Source: JAAYJG01 sp964450305
Lineage (GTDB): Bacteria > Bacillota > Clostridia > DSM-8532
DNA length: 19,352 bases
Reading direction: 5' to 3'
Assembly (NCBI GenBank): GCA_964450305.1
Contig: CAYVFB010000066.1
Coordinates: 1-19,352 of the forward strand
The first letter of the stretch is position 1. Each line of letters begins with the position of its first letter. The translations under genes and the position numbers were made by a program. This document shows, piece by piece, positions 1 through 7,750 of this stretch. Below the pieces are notes generated by a model. It saw only the letters and a list, made by a program, of their open reading frames with translations, made no database searches and was not told where the DNA came from.

Positions 1-1
1 G

Positions 2-139
2 TTTATCGCGGACGTGGAACGGCTGCGCGCCGTCAACGCACTGGGCCGCATGATAATCGCAACCCGCCCCTCCGGCTTCCCTGTAAAGGCGGGGGATAAG
101 CTGTGCGGCACACGCGTGATACCGCTGATTATCGAAAAG
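2..139 (+). CDS. Molybdopterin-binding protein, internal fragment
   Basis: This 46-codon open stretch enters from the left edge and reads on + with a composition typical of a real protein. It contains RLRAVNALGRM, IATRPSGFPVKAGDKL and GTRVIPLIIEK. As I recall it, this matches a conserved central part of clostridial molybdopterin-binding (MoeA-related) proteins, where xRERLRAVNxxG, MxIATR, FPVKKGDKLAGTR and IPLVIEKEKM occur in this order. The homology stops abruptly after IIEK; the remaining in-frame residues up to 199 are antisense to the sugar-binding protein gene on the other strand. No start codon or ribosome binding site belongs to it here. It is either the end of a chimeric read or a true recombination remnant. 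The family call rests on memory of motifs, not a search. Confidence 0.6.
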
Positions 140-646
140 GACGATCCGTACCGGGTCATTTGTTCTTCCCTGCTTTTCAAACAGGTTTTCCAGCCATGAG
201 ACAGCTTTTTCCCCTTCTTCACGGAAGTCAGAGCCGATATACGCCGTATATAAACCCTCCGCCGCATCAATATCACGGTCTATCATGATCACGGGAACGT
301 CTGCCTCCTTCGCTTCCTGCAGGATCGAGTTCCAACCCGTTTCAACCTTGGGAGAGAACACAATATAGTCCACTTTCTGCTGGATAAAATTCCGGATGGC
401 CCGGATTTGATTTTCCTGCTCCTGCCGGGCATCGTCATAAATCAATTCATATCCGTTTTTGACGCTCAGTGCCGATTTCATACTTTCGGTGTTGGCTACG
501 CGCCATTCTGATTCAGCGCCAACCTGTGAAAACCCGACTACAATCAGGTTTTCTTTGGAAGCCTCGACCGGGGGTTGCTCTTTTTTTACACAGCCGCAAA
601 CAAGAAATGCAAAGCAGGCAATGATTATAAACATTCTTTTTCTCAT
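140..646 (-). CDS. Sugar ABC transporter substrate-binding lipoprotein, YtfQ-like, C-terminus missing
   Basis: Start ATG at 646-644, preceded by GGGGAGGAG. Residues 1-19 form a lipoprotein signal (charged MRKR, hydrophobic core, lipobox VCGC with Cys19). The mature part reads VGFSQVGAESEWRVANTES, then QEQENQIRAIRNFI, DYIVFSPKVETGWNSIL, EAKEADVPVIMIDRDID and YIGSDFREEGEKA. These are the type-1 periplasmic binding protein features of the YtfQ/galactofuranose (also arabinofuranose) family. The family continues with an ELQGT-type motif after the N-DPVRIV strand, but here homology ends at about 140 where the molybdopterin-like fragment begins; only about 169 of the usual ~320 residues remain. It lies last in an operon behind a YesN/YesM pair, so it probably captures the sugar sensed by that pair. 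The substrate cannot be fixed from sequence. Confidence 0.8.
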
Positions 647-756
647 AGTCGTCTCCTCCCCAGCCCGGTTTTTGTCACGAATCTCCAGCCTCACCGGCTT
701 TGTGAATGATGTTACTGTTTTGTTCACCGATGCCCCCGCCGATAATCTTATCATAT

Positions 757-2169
757 TCAAGCATATTTATCTGCTTCTACCATTGTTTGCATGGGAATTG
801 TCACGCTGATCCTCGTACCATCATCCGGTGAGCTGTCTACAGTTAAGCCATATTCCATGCCGAACAGGATTTGAATCCTCTGGCGTACTGCCCTCATTCC
901 AAACCCTTCAGAATTTCCGTCCTCCAAAGATGCACGCACCTTATCGAGGCGTTCCTGATCCATACCGGTGCCGTCATCGAACACTTCCAGGATCACACAT
1001 CCGTTCTGCGCCCTGCCTGTTACCCGGATAAAACCCTGCCGCCGCCTTGTTTTGATGCCGTGATACAGTGCGTTCTCCACCAGTGGCTGCAGGGTAAGCT
1101 TTGGAATCATATAGCATTTCAGTTGTTGCGGAATGTCAATTTCGTATTCGATCAGATCCCGGTATCGCATTTGTTGTATTTCCAAATAGCTTCGTATGTG
1201 TTGTTCTTCCTCTGCAAGAGTGATAACATCCTTGCCGCGACTTAATGAAAACCGGAAGTAGTTGGAAAGGCTATTGACCATTTTCACCGCTTCTCCAATT
1301 TCCCGGGATTCGATCAACCAGATAATGGTATCCAGCGTATTATAAAGAAAATGAGGATTGATCTGCGCCTGCAGCAAAGCCAGCTCGGTTCGTCTGCGCT
1401 GCTTTTCCTGTTCGGTGTTTTTATCGATCTGCAGCTTCAGACGCTCCACCATTCTCTCTATCCCATTGGAAAGAAGCTGCACCTCCTCCACATCGGCCTG
1501 GATTGGTTCACAGACCAGCAAGCTGCCCTTCCCGATATCCTTCAGCCGTTGGCAGATCTTATCGATGGGATCCACGATCCTGCGGCTTACTTTCCTGGAT
1601 TTGTACAGCAGGAAATAAAGTAATATCAGAGATACAATCACAACAACACCGATGAGAACAATCATATTGGTGATCATGGTTTTTTGCAGAGCGTTCAGAT
1701 GCACTGCCTCGTAATATAGATAATTATACATGTAACGTTTAATCAGATCCGTGAGAATATAGATGTCGTCCTCCAGCTGTTTCATGCGGGAATCGTATTC
1801 CTTTGTTTCCGCGATTTGCTGGATCTTGCCCTTCAGATTGTCGCACAGGTTCAACACACTGCTAATAGCCCGAAGGCTGTCGTTTTCAGTAGTCGTATCG
1901 TACAGCTTTCGCGCAATAGCCTCGGCGGACTCCACTTCTTTCACCGGCAGGCCTTCCGAGTATTGACTGTCGATCACGTAATAGTACATCTTCAGATCGA
2001 TATCGTCTTTAAAATTTTGGTTGAAATCAGAAGCAGTTGTGACATTGTTCAGGATGGCATTATACTGCAATGCATACCCGACTGCGATGAATGCGATCGC
2101 GATAATCACGATCATCAGCGGTAATGCGACGATCAGGATCATCTTCCAGAGCCTGCTCTGCATGGTCAT
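757..2169 (-). CDS. Sensor histidine kinase, YesM/LytS type (HPK7)
   Basis: A membrane histidine kinase that should phosphorylate the response regulator encoded just upstream. I chose ATG 2169 (470 aa), which has AGGAGG at 2187-2182, 12 bases upstream, over the in-frame TTG at 2211. In 470-aa numbering there is a transmembrane segment at about 8-34, an extracytoplasmic sensor of about 130 residues, a second transmembrane segment at about 168-190, a HAMP-like linker (RRIVDPIDKICQRL), the phosphoacceptor box QINPHFLYNTLD with His273, the N-box PLVENALYHG, the G1 motif DDGTGM and the G2 motif GFGMRAVRQRI. The sensor contains no recognised fold and probably detects a sugar directly or through the neighbouring binding protein. 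The gap to the response regulator is 85 bases and carries an inverted repeat. Kinases of this family next to AraC-type regulators usually control carbohydrate transport genes. Confidence 0.93.
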   Translation of the reverse strand: MTMQSRLWKMILIVALPLMIVIIAIAFIAVGYALQYNAILNNVTTASDFNQNFKDDIDLKMYYYVIDSQYSEGLPVKEVESAEAIARKLYDTTTENDSLRAISSVLNLCDNLKGKIQQIAETKEYDSRMKQLEDDIYILTDLIKRYMYNYLYYEAVHLNALQKTMITNMIVLIGVVVIVSLILLYFLLYKSRKVSRRIVDPIDKICQRLKDIGKGSLLVCEPIQADVEEVQLLSNGIERMVERLKLQIDKNTEQEKQRRRTELALLQAQINPHFLYNTLDTIIWLIESREIGEAVKMVNSLSNYFRFSLSRGKDVITLAEEEQHIRSYLEIQQMRYRDLIEYEIDIPQQLKCYMIPKLTLQPLVENALYHGIKTRRRQGFIRVTGRAQNGCVILEVFDDGTGMDQERLDKVRASLEDGNSEGFGMRAVRQRIQILFGMEYGLTVDSSPDDGTRISVTIPMQTMVEADKYA

Positions 2170-2229
2170 CTTCCGTTTGCACCTCCTGCTGCTCATTTGG
2201 TTCCAACACAAATCATCATTTTCACTGTT

Positions 2230-2268
2230 GACCGCAAGAAACTGTACACCCCTGTCATGCTTGCGGTC
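2230..2268. repeat. 9-bp perfect inverted repeat across the response-regulator stop
   Basis: GACCGCAAG at 2230-2238 pairs perfectly with CTTGCGGTC at 2260-2268, leaving a 21-base loop that contains the regulator's TGA (2257-2255). In the minus-strand mRNA this forms a hairpin between the regulator and kinase cistrons. No T-run follows, so it does not look like a simple terminator. It may be an mRNA processing or stability element that sets the regulator-to-kinase ratio. Confidence 0.5.
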
Positions 2269-3877
2269 TGCTTTCCTTGCGATATTCGTTCGGCGTTATG
2301 CCCGACACTTTTTTAAACACAAAGCTGAAATAGTGAGAGTCCTTATACCCGACCGCAGCAGCAACCTCGCTGGAACGCTTGTCCGTTTGGCGAAGCAAGC
2401 GTTTTGCTTCGTCAATGCGTTTGTTCGTCAGGTATTCTATGAAGGTTTGTCCCACTTCCTGGCTGAAGATCGCCGAAAAGTAATTGGGGCTGACATTCAC
2501 TTTCCTGGCTGCACGTTCGAGAGAAATCGACTCCTCTGAAAAATGGCTGTCGATGAACCTGATCGCCTGGGTTAGAAGATCGCGCTGTTGCTTTTTACTT
2601 TCATTATCGCGCAGATCAATTGCCTGTACCATCACCTGATGCATATACTTCCGGGCTTCCTCCGGCGATGATACGTTGTCGTTGGGCTGCAGCTCCAACG
2701 ACCAAAAGCTGTCGGCGCAACAGTCAATCGAATCCAGATACTTTACCGTCGCGAAATAAACCGTCATCGTCAGATACCTGCAATACAAGGGCATGGAAAC
2801 ATTCCCTTCGCCCGCGCCTTGCAGCAGCTGATCAATGAAACGGTCAATCTCTTCCCTGGCACCGTTGCTTAGGAATTTACAGATATGCTCCTGATCGATT
2901 TCTTTTTTTGCTTTATCAATATCTGAACCATTCCTTTTCCAGTATTCCCGGATGCTTTCTCTCGACAGGATATGATCTTCCGCGCAAAGATAACGATAGG
3001 ACAAAAGACGGCTTGCCTCGTTAAAGCAGGCTGGAATGCTGCCCAGCCGCGGTACCGGTGTGCCTTGTGCTATATGCCAGCTAACATCCCCGCCTGTAGT
3101 GGTACAATAGCGTTGAATGTACTCAATGCAGGCTTCAGTTCGCTGAACAATATCCTCTTGCTCGCCCTTCACCACAAAGGCCTGTGTGGTAACGTTCCAT
3201 CTGAACAAAAGATATTCCGGGTGGCAAACGATAAACTGCCGGATTGTATCCTGTATTGCCGCCAAAGTATCGGTGTAACCTTCCGGTGCGCTGGCGTCAT
3301 ATCGGGCACTGCTAAGGGAAAAAAGGACGATGTTGTAAAACGGGGCATTGATGTCGATGCCCATCGACTTGGCTGTTTCGGAGATTTCCAATGCGCTCAT
3401 GCCACCTACGACAATTTGCTCGAAAAAGCGCCTGCGGGAAAAGGTTTCGTACTCTGTCACCTCACGCTGAAACCGGGTCAAAAATTCTTGCTGCTGCCTT
3501 TCAGCCTCCATTTTTTTCTGCAGAGCAATCAGGATTTCCACCATTTTGTCTTTGGAGATGGGCTTTAACAGATATTGCTCCACACCCAGTCGAATAGCCT
3601 GCTGTGCATAGGAAAAGTCGTCATATCCGCTGATGATGACAATTTTTGTTCTTGGCAGTTCTCTACGAATTAATTCGATCAGCTGTAAGCCATCAATGAA
3701 AGGCATTCTTATGTCTGTAATCAGCAGATCAGGCTGTATCTGCCGAATCAAGGGCAGGGCAAGCTCCCCGTCAGGAGCGTCACCGGCATATTGAAAGCCA
3801 TACTGCTCCCACAGGATATTTTTGCGTATTCCTTCACGCACAACGATCTCGTCCTCAACAAGAAAGACCTTAAACAT
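2255..3877 (-). CDS. Response regulator with AraC-type DNA-binding domain, YesN type
   Basis: A 540-residue transcription factor and first gene of the operon with the YesM-type kinase and the sugar-binding lipoprotein. Residues 1-125 are a receiver domain: acidic pocket VEDE at 7-10, phosphoacceptor Asp55 in LLITDIRMPF, the Ser/Thr of IISGYDD and the Lys of YLLKPISKD. A long middle region (about 130-425, unclassified, with many aromatics and Cys) precedes two AraC helix-turn-helices (about 435-540: ISLERAARKVNVSPNYFSAI and SEVAAAVGYKDSHYFSFVFK, ending GITPNEYRK). ATG 3877 is preceded by AGGAAAGGG. Phosphorylated regulators of this type usually activate the adjacent sugar ABC transporter. Confidence 0.94.
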   Translation of the reverse strand: MFKVFLVEDEIVVREGIRKNILWEQYGFQYAGDAPDGELALPLIRQIQPDLLITDIRMPFIDGLQLIELIRRELPRTKIVIISGYDDFSYAQQAIRLGVEQYLLKPISKDKMVEILIALQKKMEAERQQQEFLTRFQREVTEYETFSRRRFFEQIVVGGMSALEISETAKSMGIDINAPFYNIVLFSLSSARYDASAPEGYTDTLAAIQDTIRQFIVCHPEYLLFRWNVTTQAFVVKGEQEDIVQRTEACIEYIQRYCTTTGGDVSWHIAQGTPVPRLGSIPACFNEASRLLSYRYLCAEDHILSRESIREYWKRNGSDIDKAKKEIDQEHICKFLSNGAREEIDRFIDQLLQGAGEGNVSMPLYCRYLTMTVYFATVKYLDSIDCCADSFWSLELQPNDNVSSPEEARKYMHQVMVQAIDLRDNESKKQQRDLLTQAIRFIDSHFSEESISLERAARKVNVSPNYFSAIFSQEVGQTFIEYLTNKRIDEAKRLLRQTDKRSSEVAAAVGYKDSHYFSFVFKKVSGITPNEYRKESRPQA

Positions 3878-3925
3878 GTTGTTTTCCCTTTCCTCCCGAT
3901 GTCAGACGTGTGGACTTTCCTTTTT

Positions 3926-3954
3926 ATTTTATCCCAAACAAGTGCACGACGCAA
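3926..3954 (-). promoter_or_regulatory. SigA-like promoter of the YesN/YesM/binding-protein operon
   Basis: Read on minus: -35 TTGCGT (3954-3949), 17-base spacer, -10 TAAAAT (3931-3926). Transcription would begin near 3919, about 42 bases before the regulator ATG. No equally good promoter is seen before the kinase or the binding protein, so the three genes probably share this one. Confidence 0.55.
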
Positions 3955-4006
3955 GCGGATAAGTGGCCAGGAGGTGAAAGACAACCTGCCTTGTGAGTGC
4001 AGCGAT

Positions 4007-4072
4007 GTCATCCTGAGCGCAGCGAAAGATCTTATCAGGAGTAATGCGAAGATCCTTCACTTCGTTCATGAC
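4007..4072. repeat. Palindromic dispersed repeat, copy 1
   Basis: The left arm begins GTCATCCTGAGCGCAGCG at 4007. The right arm GATCCTTCACTTCGTTCATGAC (4051-4072) is largely its reverse complement, leaving a loop at about 4032-4050. A 29-base stretch, 4040-4068, is identical to 11800-11828. This copy has lost three bases (GGA) near the right end relative to copy 2. This arm sequence is a common type of intergenic REP/MITE-like palindrome in bacterial genomes. It sits between the response-regulator promoter and the HAD gene promoter. The rest of the 3878-4241 gap holds only those promoters. Confidence 0.8.
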
Positions 4073-4163
4073 AGGCCTGCAAACTGTACCTTTTTTACCT
4101 ATGAATAGTAACGCTGCCCATAATGCGCTTTCTCTAAGTATCCAGAACACCGGTGTGCAGCGA

Positions 4164-4192
4164 TTGCTGGTAATTACTTCTTTTGCTATAAT
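4164..4192 (+). promoter_or_regulatory. Extended -10 SigA promoter for the HAD gene
   Basis: -35 TTGCTG (4164-4169), 17-base spacer, perfect -10 TATAAT (4187-4192), with the extended element TG at 4184-4185. Transcription would start near 4199, about 43 bases before the HAD start codon. Confidence 0.7.
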
Positions 4193-4241
4193 AGAGAATG
4201 TTACAAATAAGGTATCACTTTGCATTAAATTGGAGGAATAC

Positions 4242-4883
4242 ATGATAAAAGCGATAATTTTTGATATGGATGGTGTCATTATTGACAGTGAGCCATTCCA
4301 TTTTGAGTCTGATCAACTGACGATGAAATCCTTTGGGATAGACGTCTCCCATGAGGAACTGAATAAGTATGTAGGCGTGGCGAACCCGATTATGTGGGCG
4401 GAGCTGAAGGAAAAATACAATCTGGCATCATCGGTTGATCAATTGCTGGAAAAACAGGATTATTATATCAATTTCTTGATGGGGAACCGGCAGCTGGAGC
4501 CGGTCGACGGCATCCCGGAACTATTGGCTGAAGCCAAAAAAGCTGGAATGAAAATCGGGTTGGCGTCTTCCTCCGGCAGGAGTTTTATCGAAATGATTCT
4601 AGCTAAGCTTGGGATCATACACTATTTCGAAGTGATTGTCAGCGGAGAAGAAGTGAAAAACAGCAAACCGGCTCCGGATATCTTCCTCAAGGCAGCAGAA
4701 AAATTAAAGGTTAGCCCAAAAGATTGCCTTGTCATTGAAGATTCCCAGCATGGAGTGAAGGCCGCCATTGTTGCCGGAATGATCTGCATTGGGTTTGATA
4801 ATCCGAACTCCGGAGTCCAGGATTTATCACCAGCCCATACGGTTGTCTCATCTATCACGCAAATTGATCTTAAAAAATATTAA
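4242..4883 (+). CDS. HAD-superfamily phosphatase, beta-phosphoglucomutase-like
   Basis: A 213-residue haloacid-dehalogenase hydrolase, probably a cytosolic sugar-phosphate phosphatase or phosphomutase. Motif I is FDMDGVIIDSEPFH with nucleophile Asp8 and acid/base Asp10. A four-helix cap follows (about 16-85). Motif II is in GLASSSGRSF, the motif III lysine in NSKPAPDIFLKAA and the acidic motif IV in CLVIEDSQHGVKAA. This order and length fit the beta-PGM/YhcW group; true beta-phosphoglucomutase cannot be told from a generic phosphatase here. ATG 4242 has GGAGG five bases upstream; the reading frame stays open further upstream, but only this start gives the family's N-terminus. It is a single-gene transcript, convergent with the end-joining operon. 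Confidence 0.88.
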   Translation: MIKAIIFDMDGVIIDSEPFHFESDQLTMKSFGIDVSHEELNKYVGVANPIMWAELKEKYNLASSVDQLLEKQDYYINFLMGNRQLEPVDGIPELLAEAKKAGMKIGLASSSGRSFIEMILAKLGIIHYFEVIVSGEEVKNSKPAPDIFLKAAEKLKVSPKDCLVIEDSQHGVKAAIVAGMICIGFDNPNSGVQDLSPAHTVVSSITQIDLKKY

Positions 4884-4916
4884 TTCTGGTTCACACCTTT
4901 ACGACTATCCAGGATC

Positions 4917-4943
4917 GGCTTGATTGTTGCTAACAGTCAAGCC
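4917..4943. terminator. Strong hairpin between convergent genes
   Basis: GGCTTGATTGTT (4917-4928), loop GCT, AACAGTCAAGCC (4932-4943): a 12-bp stem with one G-T wobble. It overlaps the TGA (4939-4937) of the LigD polymerase gene and lies 33 bases after the HAD stop. No T-run follows on either strand, so if it terminates transcription it is not a canonical intrinsic terminator; it may instead be a 3'-end stabiliser. Confidence 0.5.
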
Positions 4944-5821
4944 TTCACCATCTTGTTTGAAAAGGCCTGCAGGCCCGGTTCCATGGCGGAGGTTAAAACA
5001 GGCTGATAGATATCTCCCAGTTTCTTTAACCTCTTGCCAATGGTTTTCAATGTAAAATCTTCCGGAGCAACCCCCTTCTTCAGCTCTTCCCACAAAAGCG
5101 GAGTGGAAACATTCGCGGTTTTTGTTGCTCGGGGAGAGTAGGGAGAAATAATCGTTTTCCCTCTCCACATCTGTAAATAATCAAAATAAAGCTTTTTCCC
5201 CCGGGCGTTGACCTTGCGCTCGATGGTGAAAACCTTCGGATGCTTCCCCGCGAAATAAAGCCCAAAAAATTGATTGATCTCCCTGGCAGTATCATAATGC
5301 AGCTTACGCCCTGCTGGAATGGCTATCTGAATTCCCGTCGCACCGGAGGTTTTGCAAAAGCTGTTTATTCCAAGCTCCTCCAGGGTTTCATGCACGATTA
5401 ACGCTGCTTCGATCACCTGCGGAAAAGTCTGCCCTTCGTAAGGATCCAGATCAAAGATCAGCGCGTCAGGATAATCGGGTGAATCCATGGCATTGAAGGG
5501 GATATGAAATTCAAGGGCGGCCATATTTCCCATCCATAACAGGGTTTCCAATGAATCCAGCACCACAAATTCATTCCCATCCATCTCCCGCCTGACAACA
5601 AAATCAGGTGCATGGGATGGAATGCTTTTCTGGTAATAAGATTTTTTCCCTGCTCCATCGGGAAAATGAATGGTGGTCAGGTTCCGGTTTTTTGTATAGT
5701 AAAGCAGAAAGGGAGATAACTGATGCAGGGCTTTCGCATAATCCAGTTTCGTAATTCCCGCCTCCGGGAAAAGCAGCTTATCGGGGTTTGACAGTTTTAT
5801 TGAAGCATTTATGCTTTTCAT
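4937..5821 (-). CDS. ligD: LigD polymerase/primase domain protein (NHEJ)
   Basis: A 294-residue stand-alone polymerase domain of the LigD (archaeo-eukaryotic primase) family, which fills gaps and adds nucleotides at double-strand break ends before ligation. It begins with the family's N-terminal pattern LSNPDKLLFPEAGITK. The metal-binding motif is ALIFDLDP, then KTSGATGIQIAIP, VFTIERKVNARGKKLYFDYL and the C-terminal RGKTIISPYSPRA / VSTPLLWEEL signatures. ATG 5821 lies 6 bases after the ligase stop; the AGGAG is about 14 bases away, within the ligase tail. In Bacillus LigD the polymerase is fused behind the ligase; here the two are separate proteins. Last gene of the ku operon. Confidence 0.93.
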   Translation of the reverse strand: MKSINASIKLSNPDKLLFPEAGITKLDYAKALHQLSPFLLYYTKNRNLTTIHFPDGAGKKSYYQKSIPSHAPDFVVRREMDGNEFVVLDSLETLLWMGNMAALEFHIPFNAMDSPDYPDALIFDLDPYEGQTFPQVIEAALIVHETLEELGINSFCKTSGATGIQIAIPAGRKLHYDTAREINQFFGLYFAGKHPKVFTIERKVNARGKKLYFDYLQMWRGKTIISPYSPRATKTANVSTPLLWEELKKGVAPEDFTLKTIGKRLKKLGDIYQPVLTSAMEPGLQAFSNKMVKA

Positions 5822-5827
5822 AATATT

Positions 5828-6766
5828 TTATACAATCTCCTCTTCTCCGGTTGCTTCATCAGGCTTTTTTGCACTGAAGCCTTCCAATACGGGGTGGCGC
5901 AACCCGCCCTGAGGCTCTCGCTCCATAAACACAACCTGAACAGTTAAAACAGGCTGAAACCAAATCACCTCCTTTTCTTTGATCCCTTCGCCAAAAGGTG
6001 ACTCTTTTTGCTGTAGCTGGTCCAATGCTTGCATCAGAAGGGTTTTGTCCTTATGGGAAAATCCCGAGGATACATTCCCCACAGGGATCAATCCACCATT
6101 TTGAGAGATCCCCAATACCAGGGACTTAATTTCTCCTTCCTTCAGCTTCACCCCGCAAACAACACACAGAAGCCTCTTTTTTACCTTTGTTTTAAACCAT
6201 TCCCGGTGCTTTTTACCACCGATATAGTGGCTGGACATGTGTTTTGAAACAATTCCCTCCATTCTCTTTTCCCGCATTGCACGAAATAAAGCTTCTCCAT
6301 CGCTATAGTCGGAAACAACCTGAATCATCCCATCACCCTTCAGGGTTTTCTCAAGGATGACCTTTCTTTCCTGAAGCGTTGCTCCCCGTATGTCCACCCC
6401 ATCCCGGTACAGGATATCGAATATCATGTATTGCACAGGGTACTTCACCCTGTACTGCGCCAGCCTCTCTTGCCGCTTCACTCGTTCCCGGGCCATGGCA
6501 AGATAAAATGATGGCCTTCCCTCTTCATTCAAAACAATCAGCTCACCATCAAGAACAGCTTCTTTGCAGTTGAGCATATGGTTAATGCCAGCAATTTCAG
6601 GATACCAATCTATCCTCTCTCTGCCGCTTCGGGTAAATAAACGGGTTTGGCGCTGTTCAACATAGCATAACCCACGGATACCATCCCATTTGATCTGATG
6701 CACCCAATCCTCGCCCTTTATAACGGTTTCCCGTAAAACCGGTTCCATCGGCTCCATCCAATCCAT
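5828..6766 (-). CDS. ligD: ATP-dependent DNA ligase, LigD ligase domain (NHEJ)
   Basis: A 312-residue ATP-dependent DNA ligase that seals breaks brought together by Ku. Motif I is HQIKWDGIRG, with predicted adenylated Lys26. Motif III is in the EAVLDGELIVL/MIFDILYRDG region, motif IV in MEGIVSKHMSS and motif V in EWFKTKVKK. The C-terminal half is an OB-fold (LVLGISQNGGLIPVGNVSSGF) ending in the family's HPVLEGF. There is no phosphoesterase domain and no fused polymerase. ATG 6766 follows the ku stop by 3 bases with little Shine-Dalgarno sequence, which suggests translational coupling. Confidence 0.93.
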   Translation of the reverse strand: MDWMEPMEPVLRETVIKGEDWVHQIKWDGIRGLCYVEQRQTRLFTRSGRERIDWYPEIAGINHMLNCKEAVLDGELIVLNEEGRPSFYLAMARERVKRQERLAQYRVKYPVQYMIFDILYRDGVDIRGATLQERKVILEKTLKGDGMIQVVSDYSDGEALFRAMREKRMEGIVSKHMSSHYIGGKKHREWFKTKVKKRLLCVVCGVKLKEGEIKSLVLGISQNGGLIPVGNVSSGFSHKDKTLLMQALDQLQQKESPFGEGIKEKEVIWFQPVLTVQVVFMEREPQGGLRHPVLEGFSAKKPDEATGEEEIV

Positions 6767-6769
6767 GTC

Positions 6770-7597
6770 TTATACAGCTTTCCCGGCTGATTTCTTTTTA
6801 GTTCCCGATTTTTCCGCCGGGGTTTTCTTTTTGGCTTCCTGCAGGCTCGCTTTCAGTGCTTCCATCAGGTCGATCACGTTTTGCTTTGGAGCCTGCGGAG
6901 CGACCTGAACTTCCTTGCCTTCAATCTTTTTCTGGATAAGCGCTGTTAATGCTGTACCGTATTCATCCGTATATTTTTCGGGTTCAAAGGCTGCGGTCAG
7001 GCTATCAATCAGCTTTACAGCAATATCAAGCTCCTTGGCCTGTGTATCTGTTTTTTCCGGCAAGCCGGGAATTTGCGCTGTGGGTCTGACCTCCGAAGCA
7101 TAAAATAAGGTTTCCATCACGAGGGCATTCTTGTATACCCGAAGCGCGGCAAGGGTTTGCTTCGAACGAATGGTCACCCGGGCTATGGCGATCCTTCCGG
7201 TATCGTTCATGGCCTGTCGCAGCAAATTATAAGCCTTGCCTCCGGTGTCCTGGGGAGAAAGGTAATAGCTTTTATCAAAATAGACCGGATCGATTTCTGA
7301 CAGGTTCACAAAGTCCAGAATCTCTATGTTTCTTACGCCCGGCTGCTTTTGAACAGCCTCCAGATCAGCCTCGTTCAGAACCACAAAATGCCCGGGCTCG
7401 TATTCATATCCACGAACAATGTCCTCTTCCTTCACTTCCTGATTGCAGTTTGGACATACCTTTTTATAGTTCAGGGGGGTGTTGCAGGTTTTGTGCAGAA
7501 ACCTGAACTTGATGTCCTTGTTTTCTGTAGCCGTAAACATCCTGATCGGAATATTCACAAGACCAAAGCTGATAGCACCTTTCCAGACCGTATGCAT
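6770..7597 (-). CDS. ku: Non-homologous end-joining protein Ku
   Basis: A 275-residue bacterial Ku, the homodimeric ring that binds DNA ends and recruits LigD. It opens with the hallmark MHTVWKGAISFGLVNIPIRM. Next come a CNTPLNYKKVCPNCNQEV segment with a CxxC pair, YLSPQDTGGKAYNLLRQAM, the core IAIARVTIRSKQTLAALRVY, and a Lys-rich tail (about 250-275) typical of the DNA-binding extension. ATG 7597 has AGGAGG six bases upstream. First gene of ku-ligD(ligase)-ligD(polymerase). The 245-base gap to the divergent rhodanese gene shows no convincing SigG-type promoter, although in Bacillus subtilis this operon is made in the forespore. Confidence 0.96.
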   Translation of the reverse strand: MHTVWKGAISFGLVNIPIRMFTATENKDIKFRFLHKTCNTPLNYKKVCPNCNQEVKEEDIVRGYEYEPGHFVVLNEADLEAVQKQPGVRNIEILDFVNLSEIDPVYFDKSYYLSPQDTGGKAYNLLRQAMNDTGRIAIARVTIRSKQTLAALRVYKNALVMETLFYASEVRPTAQIPGLPEKTDTQAKELDIAVKLIDSLTAAFEPEKYTDEYGTALTALIQKKIEGKEVQVAPQAPKQNVIDLMEALKASLQEAKKKTPAEKSGTKKKSAGKAV

Positions 7598-7750
7598 GCC
7601 ATGCCTCCTACAAATTTTTCATCTTTCATAGTTTGTTTCCGGAGTGCTTTTTTATGCTTTTAGTTGCTTACAACATCAGTAAAGGTTTTGCTCTATTCGA
7701 GGTTAATTTAATTTGTTGCTTGATATCATGAAGAACATTAATTTTATTGT

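Noticed and set aside
2972..3568. A 198-codon open frame on + inside the response-regulator gene.
   Set aside because: It is antisense to a strongly conserved two-domain regulator and has no domain or ribosome binding site of its own.
7598..7720. A forespore SigG promoter for ku was looked for, because Bacillus uses one.
   Set aside because: GAATA occurs, but no CATnnTA-like -10 lies at the right distance, so no call was made.
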